The position numbers and the translations under genes are program-made. From the NCBI GenBank assembly GCA_048013815.1, contig CM106585.1, positions 8,866,001 to 8,930,000 on the forward strand: a stretch of DNA of 64,000 nucleotides, in the 5' to 3' direction. Source of the DNA: Setoptus koraiensis (Eukaryota; Arthropoda). Under the pieces are notes generated by a model, which searched no databases, was not told where the DNA came from, and saw only the letters and a list, made by a program, of their open reading frames with translations. Every line of letters begins with the position of its first letter. Within the stretch, counting starts at the first letter, position 1. Below, piece by piece: positions 37,391-44,717 of this stretch.

Positions 37391-40300
37391 CTGTCGTTGT
37401 TGTTGTTGTTGTTATGAATGCTGCTGTCGGGCCATTACGACTGGTCGTTGGCTCGAAAAGTGTTGCTGGCCAATCGCACCTTGCACAAACGCAAACACAC
37501 GGCCGAACACGGAGCATGGCTAATGGAGATTTGCGGCTATCGCAGCGGCCATCTTATCGCATCTGCTGCCGTTGCTGGCGCTTGTGCCGGCGAACGCATC
37601 GGCGAACAACGAGAGCCGCCCGATGCCAGCCCGCGAGAGCGAGCGAGAGCCATTCGCGGCACTCGAACGCTCCAAATGGCTTCGAAGCGTCCGAAGCGTT
37701 CGAAGCGTCCGAAGCGTCCGAAAAAATGTTGCTGCCAGCGCCGTGCACAATAATAAAGAACAGACAAGATTAATGATGTTCTCGGGCCTGCTGCTACCGC
37801 AGTGGCTCCGTGCGCGGCCGGCCCGACAGGTAACAGGCACGACGGACGGCATTGATTGCAGCGATTCGCTTTATCGCCGTCAATTCGCTGTCTCTCGCTG
37901 GTAGAATCTCGCAGCGGCGGCGGCGGCGGCGTATCGAAAGCTCGCTGAGCAGCGACGAGCTTTCGAATAGGCCGAATTGTGAATGGCCCTTGTGTCTCGG
38001 CCATTGTGCTCACCGACAAGTTGTTGCAAGGGCGCCGGGCCGGCGTGAACTTGCGGCCGTGCCGACCACGGCGCCCTTGCAACAATTATGCAAGAGTGCT
38101 AATTTTATCACACCGCCGGTGCCACCACCAATGAATATGAGCATTATGAGTAAGGCACCGAAACATAACGAAATAATAATATTATCGCGAGCTCTTTAGC
38201 GCCATTTAAACGCACCAAGCATCGCGAGTCTGTGGCGCAGTCGCCACACACAAATACACTGGTTGATGGGCGATAAATAGTGGCGGCCGGCGTAACGGTC
38301 AACGGAAGTCGACCTTGAGTTGGCCGGCTGACAAGCGGCGAATGCGAGAATTGCGTGCCTGTCTCGCCGGCACACAGAGAGACAATTAAGTCAAGTTGGC
38401 CAATCTAATTGAGTCAGTCAAACTGTCGATGCGGGGACAGCGGCGCAAAAATGATCGCGTGAAGCGTTGGCAAAGGCGAGCACGGCATCGGGTTGGCCGA
38501 CGCCGTTCCATTGAGACAGATGACAGCGCGGCAATTTATGAGTTCATCGCCGACGATGACATAACCACCTTCGACAGGTCGCATGCGCAGGCCGTCGGCT
38601 GCCGGCTGCCAATGCGTAACGCCAATCCGGAAATGGCATCTCATGACGGTACGACATGATGAGCAAGTAGTGTGAAAACAGCGACGAAGAAGACGGCGGC
38701 AGCACAACAAGTGTCCGCCGGTGCTGCTGGTGTCAGATTAGTGGACGGCACTAATTGGACAGGCACACTGTTGAGAACAGACCATTAAAGTATGGTTACA
38801 CAACTTTTAAAACAACCACAGCAACAACAAGTGCAATGCAGTTAATTGGCGCAGATTAATCAAAAACTTTCTTTGTTTGTTTGTGCTTGGCTGGCTCATC
38901 ATTGGCGAGACCAATGGCAGTCGGACAAGATTGATAAGCGATGCTGCTGTGAGATGCGAGCTGCCGGCTGCCGGCTGTGAGCCATCGCGCGGCTCATTCA
39001 TTTGCGAGGCACGCCAGCGACATGATTCATTTCTAGACGAGATATAAATCACTATTAAGTTGTAGCAAACATTAAACACACACACAGCGGTGAGGTGCCC
39101 CTATTTGGTGGTCAACCAATTAGAGAGGCAACGACACACACAGCAGATGTAATTTGCTGCAAGTTGCCAAAAGTGTAATTATCATAATAAACTACCCATA
39201 CACTCACATCATGTAACTACACACATCACTCGTTATCTGGCCGCCAAAACAAATTCTCGCTGGCGCGCTCGCTCCGAGGCACCCAGTCACTCGTTATCTG
39301 GCTGCCGACTGGTCGTTATCTGCGTCTCACTCGAGATTGCAGCGCAGCGATACGGCAGCCGAACAACAAGACGAGCGCTCGGCTCGACACCGCGGTGCTC
39401 TATGGAAACGGCCCTTCCCAGAGCGAGAACCCGCAGCGAGAACTCGGGCGAGAAATTTCTCAAAAGACACCAAAGTTGGCGATTCTTCAAACGATTCTTG
39501 TTCGCGCCAATCGCACACTCACTGCTCACTGTCCGGCGCACATCACAAAGGGGCTCCCGCGAGCCCGTCGGAACGTACTCGTTTGACCGCAAGGTGGTTG
39601 CAACTCGCGAGAGACATGACAGCATAATAGAGCGAGGCCAACAACGTGATACCGACAGCATAATTAATCATAATTACAAGTGCATGAAAAACTCATGAAA
39701 CTCAATTGAGATAATCTAGTCCAGTCTCACACGCTCGCCCGGCACAGCGCTAGCGTTCTTTTGCGCTAGATTCTTTGCGCTCGGATATACACAAAATACT
39801 CGAGCTATTGCCTTTCTGTATTGTGTCTACAACATACACACACACACACAGACGGTGGCGTCGAGCATGATTTCGATGATGACTCTATCGTCGTCATCGG
39901 CATCGTGGCTCAAATAGCTGAATTGGCAGACAAGGCAGACGAAAAATAGAGAAGCCCGAGAATGGCGAGCATTGGAGAAGAACAAAGATCATTAATTGTT
40001 GTTAGTGTGCCCGCCAATAGACGCAAAGTATCAGGTAGAGACAGGGAGAGAAATCTCTCATGACCATTACAAAACAATGATCGCTTTTCGGCTTCTCATG
40101 TGAGCCTCTCTCTCCCATCCATTTGGGCATCCTCTTCTCTTTGCTGCGTTTCGTTTCTTTCGTCTTTGCGGCCGCATGATGCCATTGAAGGCGAATTTAT
40201 GTATTATTGGAATTATTGTGTGTGAGCCGAAATCAATTGAAACAACACACACACACACACAACAGAAACAACAACAATGCAAACGAACAATTAAATGAAG

Positions 40301-43300
40301 CGGCCAGAGCGGCATGAATTCTTTATGATAGCAGTAATTAAGCACGTTCGCCTTGTGTGAGCATGAACAACAACACACCGGCGCACGGCCGAGGAATCTC
40401 ACCTGTCGATCACGAGCCAGCAAGGTGAGGCGACGCCGCGAAAATTCTCACTCTCGCTCGCAAATCCAACAAGTTCAACAAATGCAACAAATGCCAGCCA
40501 ATGGCCAGCCAATGGCCAGCCTATGGCCAGCAACAGAGCGGCTAATCGACATGAGAGTTGTTGGTCAAAGTTCAATGTTGGCTAAACCCGGCGCGGATAT
40601 CGTAATGGTGAGGAAGCCAAGTTGCAGCAGGTTGTAAATTCATCATGAGAACAGGTAAGCTGAGTATATGGCCGTCATAAGCGGTGGCGGCGGCGGCCAC
40701 GAATATTCATTCGCATAATATATTAAGTAACGGCGACGTCACCCACCGATTGGCTGCAAGATAGCGAGCGAGATTGAGTGTTTGTTGGCACGAACTTGTG
40801 TCATAATTGATGGCTTGTTTGGCCAACGGCTGACCGGAAGTTGGCCAATTTAGACTTTTGCAATTTCAACGGCGAGCGAAATAAAATTTTGCACCAACTC
40901 GAGTTTTTCACTGTTACTTTTGTGTCTGTGTGTGTGTTCAGCTGCGTTCGCCAGCTCACGATATCATAGACGATATAAGGCATTAATAGACCATGTGAGG
41001 CATAAAACGAAAGCCAAGAGAGAGAAATGACACAACGATGACAAGATACGAAGATAAGGTGACACACAACCGTGCCCATTGATTAATTAGCATGTGTGTT
41101 GGTGTGTGGCTACTGTTGGCCACCGTAATGAAGCTGTTGCTGGTGCCACCGCTTTCTACTGTGTCCATTTATCCGCTGCCATTCGTCTCATTTATCCTTG
41201 TGTGATGTGATTCGAATCAATTTGGAGCCGACTGGCGCGATTTAATGAAGCGCACTGAATGATATCAAGATCGCCGACATCAAGATATTGGTCCAGTTAT
41301 CAGCTCCTGTTGATCTTGCGTTGGCCGTCGCCTAATGGATTTTACATTAATTTTTCTTTTTTCTTCTTCGCTCGCTCTTTTTTTCATTATAATTCTTGTC
41401 TGGCGCAATCCGCAGTCCAGCGGCCAGTCCAGTGTGTTCGCCCAAACGCCAATTCAAATTTAAACTTCACTTCACACATGAACTGCCACCTAACTGCTGC
41501 GGGCTGCCATTTTTGAGCAACACCACCACCACCAACAACAACAACAACCGAGAGACTATTGAGGACAACAGCTCAATTAGACTGGCGCGCTGCACAACAA
41601 CATGTTTGGACACATTAGAGAGAATTAATTCCTAGCCAAGGTGTGTGGTCTGGCCGTTTGTCTCAATTGATTTATTATGTGCACTCATGTCGGTGCCAGT
41701 AGACGACATTGTGCCAACGCCAACAACCGCGACGTTTTGTCCGCCAACCAGTGACCAGTCAGCGTCACTTGTATTTGCGGCTTATCACGTCTATCTGTGC
41801 CTATCTATGGCTTTGGGTCTCTCTGGGCTTTGGGTCGCCCTGGCTCGAGCTTATCGCCACGGCCCATCTGGTTGGTGAGCGCGCGTGCTGCCGAGTTTTG
41901 CATTTATGTCAGAGAAAATCCTCTGCTCGTTATCGCTGTCGAATTCGTCGGTCGACAATTCGACGAGATCAACCGAGAATTGAATTCTGTGCGTCGGGCG
42001 GCCCGACGAGACTGACCGAGCGCTTGGCTGACCTTGCGCCTCCGCTGGCCGCTGGCGGTGCTGTCAGTTGGGCGCACTGGACCGGCCCGCAACAACAAAA
42101 CAATGATTTAAAGAAGTGCCAACAAGCGGCCCGTTGAATGGGGCGCAAACTCAAAAAATTGATAGAATTTCGGCCGGCGAGCAATCTGGTGCTTGGCGCT
42201 TTGCGAACGCTAGCATTCTAATTCGGGTTCGTCAACTCGGCCCGGCTGGCGAATTCTAACGATTGGGCGAATTCGGCTGGCGACCTCGAACGACTGGCAA
42301 ACTCGAACGACTGGCAAACTCGAACGACTGCGAAGTGGGCGCTCGGAGCGGCACTCGAGCATCTCAGGCATAAAGAGCTGTCAGTTTGGACAATTGGCGG
42401 CGCATATCGCCGTGCAATCAAATGGTGGTGCCAGCGCCAGAAGGAAGTGAGCTGGCGATTGTTATTGGCCAATGGGCACTGTTAATTCGGGCAGCGCCGA
42501 CAACAATGTTTCATCTTTTTTATTCACCCCACTTATTCTTTTTGCGCTCACGGCTCACGGCCCGCAATGAAGATCAATGAGGATCACTAACCGATATAAC
42601 CGCCGCGCGCACCACAACAACAACACGAGCGACAATATTCAAATAATCAAATGATCCTCGCTGGCACAATAAGCGCTGCCAGCGTATCGTTATCCCTTTG
42701 TTGTGTTTTGCACTTTGTTGTCGCTGTTGGTTGGTCGCTGCTGGTTCGCGATTCGCGATTCGAGTCGCTCGTTCCAAGTTGGCAGTTCGCAGTTCCAAGT
42801 TCCAAGTTCGCAGTTCGAACCCGCAACCTGGAACTAAAACCAGGTTGGCCGGCACGTTACGCCGGCCTATATGGCGCGCAGCATATTATGGAACTGGTTG
42901 AGTCGTGTTCGGCGCTGCTAATGTTGCCGTTGCTGTTGTTGTTGCTGTTGACGGCGCTGTTGATCGGGCAAAGAATGCCAAAGAGAACAATAATAATGTG
43001 AAGGGCAGTAATCAAATTGATTTACTTCGACAGCAACAACGACATGCCAGTTGCTACAAGTAGAGTGGTCAGTCAGTCGTTTGTGTGTGCTGTGTCGAGC
43101 CACAAACAAAGAACCAACAGTGCACAGTTCATTCAATTTACAAGAGACCCTCTCAGTCACTGACTTGCTCTTATCTCGCAAACTCACACAACTGGCAACT
43201 GAACAGCAACAGCAGATAAGATTAAACGAGCGATTGACGAAGAAATATATTTTTATAATAAACAGCGCCAACGATAATGGTGTTTGATGAGCATTGTTTA

Positions 43301-43438
43301 GCAACTAAACTCAAGTAGATGTCGTCGTCTTTCATCATGACAACAACGCTGGAAAAAACCCCACAAACAACAAAGACACACTCAACGCCACCTATGCGCC
43401 CAGTTTTTTTCTGGTTCACTTCGGCCTTTCTGGTGCTC

Positions 43439-43469
<31 letters not shown>

Positions 43470-44300
43470 TGTGTGTGTGCCGTATGTGTTGTATGTGCTG
43501 TATGTTTGGGCACACATTGTGTCGGGACATTGAGTGGCACCGAAACCGAATCCCGTTGTCCCGGCGAGAGGTCAGCGTCGCCAGCGCCGGACGGTAGGTG
43601 AGGCTGGCGACGGCCGAACGGCCAACACAATGGACTCTCGAGGCGACCACTTAACGAGCAATTAATTAACAGTGCCAATGAGCTGTCCGGTTGACACCAC
43701 CTATTGGCCGATTGAGAGCCAATGGTCGCCACAATCGGCGACAATTGCAAACCGGCGACCGGCGCGAATCGGCGACCGGCGCGAATCGGCGACCGGCGCG
43801 AGTCGGCGACCATTGGCCATTTCGAATTCGAGCGGAGCAGAGCGAACATGAGAGAACAGTGCGAAGGGATACTTACATTGGGTTCGAGGCATTCCAGTAG
43901 ATGTCGGGCAGTTTGGCCGCCGAGGCCAGCGTGGCCATCGCGAGCACTTGCACGGCCAACAAGACGGTTGTGGTGGCTTGACGGTATGGCACGCAAGCGT
44001 GCAGATGACAACAATGAGATTTCGTATTCATTTTTGAGGCTTCTTCTGCTTCTTCTATGCGACCATTATTTGGTGAATTTGCACACTGATATTGATTCTG
44101 CTGGTGACAGCGCTTGTCATGCTGCTGATGCTTGGTGTTACTATTCTTATTCTTGTGTCCACTCTGACACTGGTCGGTTGATTGGTGCTGACGCAGGCCT
44201 AAACGCCGCTGCAAACAGTGCTGATTTGCTTCAAAGTCGGGCATATTCTCACATTTGTTCTCGTCGTTTGTCTTGGTGTCTATCGTGTCGTTGTTGTCAC

Positions 44301-44338
<38 letters not shown>

Positions 44339-44508
44339 GCTGCTTCTTGATGCTGCTGCTGCTGTTTGCTGTTGTTACTCATTGGTCCACTCGAACATGG
44401 TACGGGCAAGTGGTTGGTGTTGTCTCTACACTGTCCAAATTGTAACTGACTCATCTCTGGCCAATCGCAAAATAGCCGGCCATCCCCCCCCGTTCTTCCA
44501 TCTTCCAT
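1602..44508 (-). CDS. Ephrin: Ephrin gene (four exons seen, 3' end outside window)
   Basis: Ephrins are cell-surface ligands of Eph receptor tyrosine kinases and act in axon guidance and tissue boundaries. The coding exons join as 44508-43877, 6760-6586, 3005-2282 and 2120-1602. All junctions have GT-AG borders and compatible phases: phase 2 after exon 1, phase 0 after exon 2, phase 1 after exon 3. The joined product has a hydrophobic signal-like segment, then LPDIYWNASNP, FRIDNTDHIFDVNK, YDQVDIVCP, ERYIIYN|VSKEEYDMC, FTPQPRGLEFKPGQDYYFIS and HNMKVIFKVCC. These are the ephrin receptor-binding domain in order, with its conserved cysteines. A long Gln/Pro/Ser-rich stalk follows. Exon 4 ends at a phase-1 donor (GTAAGT, 1601-1596), so a further exon with the transmembrane or GPI signal must lie to the left, outside the window. 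At least 683 codons are seen from the upstream ATG, or 524 from the ATG at 44031. Introns are 37.1 kb, 3.6 kb and 161 bp. Confidence 0.92.
2127..2190. repeat. 11-bp minisatellite next to the ephrin exon 4 acceptor
   Basis: About five copies of GCGATATTGAR in tandem. On the minus strand the array ends five bases before the AG that starts exon 4. It therefore supplies the branch-point and pyrimidine region of this 161-bp intron. Confidence 0.9.
2282..3005 (-). CDS. Ephrin: Ephrin exon 3: second half of receptor-binding domain and stalk
   Basis: The acceptor is CATCAG (AG at 3007-3006) and the donor GTAAGT is at 2281-2276. The exon encodes VSKEEYDMCRI, IIAVCD, YFTVTFRSFTPQPRGLEF, GQDYYFIST and HNMKVIFKVCC. 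This completes the four-cysteine ephrin domain. Between IIAVCD and KYFTVTF lies a low-complexity insertion of about 22 residues (Gln, Ala, Ser, Thr) where known arthropod ephrins have only a few residues. After KVCC the sequence becomes a Ser/Leu/Gln-rich linker, including a run of seven Gln. Confidence 0.92.
3022..3085. repeat. 16-bp minisatellite next to the ephrin exon 3 acceptor
   Basis: Exactly four 16-base units of the form GGGTAYGATGTGACAT with a few substitutions. On the minus strand the array stops about 15 bases before the exon 3 acceptor. Confidence 0.92.
4614..4659. repeat. (CA)n microsatellite, about 23 units
   Basis: An uninterrupted CA dinucleotide run inside ephrin intron 2. 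Confidence 0.95.
5201..5242. repeat. Nested inverted repeat (hairpin/cruciform)
   Basis: Perfect 13-base arms TGTAATGTCTGGA and TCCAGACATTACA enclose a smaller hairpin, CTGGA-CATA-TCCAG. The internal GGACATAYCCAG word also occurs at about 5186 and 12904 in this locus. Its function is unknown. Confidence 0.8.
6237..6250 (+). promoter_or_regulatory. CTCF-like motif
   Basis: GCACCAGAGGGCGC differs at one position from the CTCF core CCRSYAGRKGGCGC. It lies in ephrin intron 2, about 340 bp from exon 2. This is a motif match only. Confidence 0.35.
6586..6760 (-). CDS. Ephrin: Ephrin exon 2: first half of receptor-binding domain
   Basis: The exon is 175 bases, bordered by AACAG (acceptor, AG at 6762-6761) and GTAAGT (6585-6580). 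It encodes FRIDNTDHIFDVNK, then YDQVDIVCPQPP and ERYIIYN, which are hallmark blocks of the ephrin ectodomain beta-barrel. It contains the first conserved cysteine (VDIVC). It enters in phase 2 and leaves in phase 0, matching exons 1 and 3 exactly. Confidence 0.92.
7767..7851. repeat. 17-bp minisatellite, five copies
   Basis: Units follow CGCTCTCGCCGCTTGTC: three near-identical copies, then two copies in which CGCC is replaced by TCTG or TTTG. Degenerate pieces continue for about 40 bases further. Confidence 0.9.
9590..9760. repeat. Trinucleotide (GTT/GTC/GCT) tract with inverted partner
   Basis: About 115 bases of GTCGTTGTTGCT-like triplets are followed within about 10 bases by the complementary ACAACAACGACAGCAACGAC tract and then a short TGTCGCGA/TCGCGACA palindrome. 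The two halves could fold into a long hairpin. Confidence 0.8.
9949..9991. repeat. (CA)n microsatellite
   Basis: A CA run of about 21 units in ephrin intron 1, followed by three AGCAAGCAACC units. Confidence 0.95.
12090..12103 (-). promoter_or_regulatory. CTCF-like motif
   Basis: Read on the minus strand, GCACCAGGGGGCGT closely matches the CTCF core, with mismatches at the first and last positions. It lies about 1 kb before the nested receptor cluster. Motif evidence only. Confidence 0.3.
14279..14306 (+). promoter_or_regulatory. Putative core promoter of receptor gene 1 (TATA + initiator)
   Basis: TTTATATC is followed about 22 bases later by TCATTG, an initiator-like hexamer in the block CACCTCATTGTGA. 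The same TATA/initiator spacing and the following TTTCGTTTCAAGCA stretch recur before gene 2, and the initiator block recurs before gene 3. It lies about 50 bases before the ATG. Confidence 0.5.
14355..16320 (+). CDS. Multi-pass receptor, gustatory-receptor-like (copy 1)
   Basis: Exon 1 is 14355-16148 and exon 2 is 16270-16320. They are joined by GTGAGC..CGTCAG in phase 0, giving 614 aa. The product has several hydrophobic segments (for example VIELIILSAIAVKTIL, NIMVGFCCAELVLLRVYAL, YAGLILASTDIIRYLMF) and a long hydrophilic middle. The tiny last exon encodes only FALWIGTGIFILLQAM. A last exon carrying the final membrane helix after a phase-0 intron, ending in Gln plus a hydrophobic residue, resembles insect gustatory receptors (TY-x5-QF). 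At about 614 aa it is longer than typical GRs (350-500). The family assignment is inference; it could be another arthropod-specific 7TM family. An AATAAA lies at 16411-16416. It sits antisense inside ephrin intron 1 and is the most diverged of the three copies. Confidence 0.6.
17325..17352 (+). promoter_or_regulatory. Putative core promoter of receptor gene 2
   Basis: TTTATAATAG is followed by GCGCCTCATTGTGA, the same layout as upstream of receptor gene 1, about 50 bases before the ATG at 17401. Confidence 0.5.
17401..19365 (+). CDS. Multi-pass receptor, gustatory-receptor-like (copy 2)
   Basis: Exon 1 is 17401-19188 and exon 2 is 19315-19365 (phase-0 intron, GTGAGC..GCCAG), giving 612 aa. 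It is collinear with its neighbours through blocks such as LGPWLAQKSPTLFTDVWRKK, YFCGLASEYPRKLSYSI, GYVAPHYYMDINKIDLI, RLEKNLEQFYDLSRSEPKNY, RSDLQNWVYFFMWARIHYTK and CSLVRYEFNSLNSSLYKWMQ. The last exon encodes FILWIGTGIFILLQAM. Conservation of the 600-residue frame among three diverged copies indicates purifying selection. A variant poly(A) signal AATAAG lies at 19456-19461. The chemosensory role is inferred from topology and gene structure, not from a diagnostic motif. Confidence 0.6.
20222..20305. mobile_element. Short hAT-type MITE with 8-bp target-site duplication
   Basis: This is an 84-bp foldback element. It starts TAGAGTGGAGATTTTTTTGA and ends in the complement of TAGAGTGGGCATTTTTTGAT, and nearly its whole length is palindromic (inner words TTTAAATCA, TTTTAATCATGATTTA). 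Flanks CGTATGGG (20214-20221) and CGTATTGG (20306-20313) form an 8-bp duplication with one mismatch. The 8-bp TSD and a TIR beginning TAGNG are typical of hAT-derived MITEs. The matching flank positions in units A and B lack it. It has no coding capacity. Confidence 0.75.
20925..20930 (+). promoter_or_regulatory. Putative initiator of receptor gene 3 (TATA degraded)
   Basis: TCATTG sits in the same GCGCCTCATTGTGACTA block as in copies 1 and 2. The upstream TATA position reads ACATATTAG, so no clear TATA box remains. Confidence 0.4.
20989..22973 (+). CDS. Multi-pass receptor, gustatory-receptor-like (copy 3)
   Basis: Exon 1 is 20989-22782 and exon 2 is 22923-22973 (phase-0 intron, GTGAGT..CGTCAG), giving 614 aa. 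The first 100 residues are almost identical to copy 2 (LLCAGIKCGLISMNLGPWLA, PTLFTDVWRKKNINIM). Divergence concentrates in the hydrophilic regions around residues 125-145 and 375-445. The last exon encodes LILWIGTGIFILLQAM. The frame is intact. The start ATG follows ATCAAACGAAA, similar to the pre-ATG sequence of copy 2. Function is unproven; membrane topology and the isolated last-helix exon suggest a GR-like receptor. Confidence 0.6.
24763..24797 (+). promoter_or_regulatory. Cluster of three GATA sites
   Basis: Three AGATAAG words (GATAAG at 24763, 24773 and 24792) fall on one strand within 35 bases in ephrin intron 1. This matches the WGATAR site of GATA factors. Enhancer activity is inference. 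Confidence 0.4.
28126..28146. repeat. Perfect 21-bp palindrome
   Basis: The ten-base arms GAATTTCCAA and TTGGAAATTC surround a single G. The TTCCAAGTTGGAA core could be a dimeric factor site or chance slippage within a repetitive region. Confidence 0.7.
28913..28934. repeat. (GA)n microsatellite
   Basis: A GA run of about 11 units within ephrin intron 1. Confidence 0.9.
29867..29911. repeat. (CA)n microsatellite with one interruption
   Basis: A CA run of about 22 units, interrupted by one GCA step. Confidence 0.92.
31207..31220 (+). promoter_or_regulatory. CTCF-like motif
   Basis: CCGCCAGGGGGCGC fits the CTCF core CCRSYAGRKGGCRS at every position. It lies about 590 bp beyond the 3' end of the nested APMAP-like gene. 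A second, weaker match (31861-31874, minus) lies inside its coding region. Confidence 0.4.
31699..31798. repeat. 21-bp minisatellite abutting the APMAP-like stop codon
   Basis: About 4.8 copies of CGCCGAAAATCGCCGAAATCA in tandem. The last partial unit touches the TGA at 31799-31797, so the array forms the start of that gene's 3' UTR. Confidence 0.9.
31797..33812 (-). CDS. APMAP/hemomucin-like membrane beta-propeller protein (strictosidine synthase-like)
   Basis: This is an intronless 671-aa protein. The start is the ATG at 33812-33810, which has A at -3; the frame extends further upstream only through non-ATG codons. Residues 1-80 are a Gln/Ser-rich cytoplasmic tail. Residues about 81-98 (LTWFFLGNVAILSLIYYL) form a signal anchor, so the rest is lumenal or extracellular. 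The propeller blocks of the strictosidine synthase-like/APMAP family are clear: RPLGIRLSPDESYLYVVD, FADDLAVDW, TDCSVKWGLRE, GRLLRYDTK, LYFPNGLELMDD, GRILKYYVNGP and PGRPDNIKRG. Family members are aryl-esterase-like or mucin-type surface proteins; insect hemomucin is the best-known relative. At 671 aa it is longer than human APMAP (416) because of the tail and loop insertions. It lies on the same strand inside ephrin intron 1. A putative ATTAAA poly(A) signal lies at 31583-31578. Lack of introns suggests either retroposition or intron loss. Confidence 0.88.
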   Translation of the reverse strand: MSRNHSDGRPVLASAPPPETDSNEQPYYDQYRTTSSAGSSDSSSNVGPASMRQQQAILSRQQQHLRRQQQLPQRFRAVRRLTWFFLGNVAILSLIYYLPEPGVDPVASPHPIDRLAFVGPLAVNNELDGAQVLFEDRLRAPEASALDSRGNFYTGVEGGFILYVDTRRDSYTKVALLNAKSTLYGANESDHFLTDTTLITRQHGFVASVSGDSLDERPQFHYCDKDVRLYGQQARYLPEKIRLSRCSRPLGIRLSPDESYLYVVDPFNGLFLVDLTQADRGDPSAGFLDEANYGNSFAPLLDTLLDLDAAPIGLKPRAGDPNVPMRQATLLIDSNRNHKSLSHTQQPKIVFADDLAVDWRAGVNGGDVIYMTDCSVKWGLRELTFLLVEHDETGRLLRYDTKAQHLTALESVTPVRYPTGYPTTGYMGGDGGAAPTYDHRQLYFPNGLELMDDKQALLISDLGHGRILKYYVNGPRAGSSEHWARVPGRPDNIKRGADRDRETYWVACACAVGANPWLDVSEFVMRHEIFTRLYVNTVTMLGRLTEFIGARVLKSARVRDYGHALRFVWLSIDPVCWHGIVVQYDSKGNILRSLQSPSFNSKFKLVSEAREILLPGNALHLNRHSNNSNNSGQTRTGNNGSIDGRAPAEGAFKRYLYLGSVYNNYLGRLQL
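33987..34062. repeat. 11-bp minisatellite upstream of the APMAP-like gene
   Basis: Seven tandem copies of CTCTAAYGCGG, starting about 175 bases upstream of that gene's ATG (minus strand). Confidence 0.92.
36438..36486. promoter_or_regulatory. E-box cluster (CACCTG x2, CAGGTG)
   Basis: CACCTG at 36438-36443 and 36448-36453, and CAGGTG at 36481-36486, arranged around the palindrome TGCCCGGGCA. CAGGTG is the preferred core of Snail/ZEB and some bHLH factors. It lies in ephrin intron 1; enhancer function is inference. Confidence 0.35.
43439..43478. repeat. (TG)n microsatellite with one ATG step
   Basis: A TG run of about 20 units, about 400 bases from the ephrin exon 1 donor. Confidence 0.93.
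43750..43812. repeat. 17-bp GC-rich minisatellite near the ephrin exon 1 donor
   Basis: About 3.5 copies of CGGCGACCGGCGCGAAT, just inside intron 1 (65 bases from the donor). Confidence 0.88.
43877..44508 (-). CDS. Ephrin: Ephrin exon 1: signal sequence and start of receptor-binding domain
   Basis: The exon ends with codons for NASNP and two bases (AT) before GTAAGT (43876-43871). Those two bases complete an Ile codon with exon 2. A conventional start is the ATG at 44031-44029. It gives a 39-residue signal region whose core is TTVLLAVQVLAMATLASAA, followed directly by the mature ephrin start LPDIYW. The reading frame stays open far upstream: an in-frame ATG at 44508-44506 adds 159 residues rich in Asn, Gln and His, including a run of 12 Asn encoded by a GTT/AAC repeat. 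The frame has no stop even up to about 44778. Whether translation starts at 44508 or 44031 cannot be settled from sequence. The longer form is listed because such an open frame is unlikely by chance and because Drosophila ephrin is also known to be N-terminally extended. Confidence 0.8.
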
Positions 44509-44581
44509 AATTCGTGTGTGCGCATGCGCCAACCAACTTGACCACCGTAGTGCTAAATTGATGCAAGAGAAACGGCCGGTG

Positions 44582-44595
44582 GCGACATCTAGCGG
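44582..44595 (-). promoter_or_regulatory. CTCF-like motif at gene and composition boundary
   Basis: GCGACATCTAGCGG matches the reversed CTCF core GCGCCMYCTRSYGG at 13 of 14 positions. It lies between the divergent ephrin and OPA1 genes, where CTCF-type insulator sites are common in flies. Confidence 0.45.
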
Positions 44596-44717
44596 AATTC
44601 GAAAGAACTGCGGAGAATTAAATAACGCGCGCTTTGTGGCTCGTATAGGTGCACTGCATTGTGCCAGCGTGCAGCAGTGTGCCCTAGTGCGGGCAGAAGG
44701 GGCTTGGCCCGTTACAA

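Larger units (their letters stand above)
33813..43876 (-). other. Ephrin intron 1, 5' part (noncoding)
   Basis: No exon was recognised. Contents include the 11-bp array above, TG microsatellites (about 34180-34200), a GTTCGAAAAC-type repeat (about 35425-35535), an E-box cluster near 36.45 kb, ACGGCAACATCA repeats (about 36890-36930), a GTTGTT tract (about 37335-37410), CCGAAGCGTT repeats (about 37685-37730), a GCCAGCCAATG triplet (about 40493-40530), a 17-bp CTCGAACGACTGGCAAA repeat (about 42285-42335), GTTCCAAGTTCGCA repeats (about 42770-42820), a long TG run and a 17-bp GC-rich minisatellite. Confidence 0.65.

Noticed and set aside
37291-38085. Poly-Val or poly-Thr frames over the GTT tract
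   Set aside because: They are direct translations of trinucleotide repeats. Both strands give similar-length frames.
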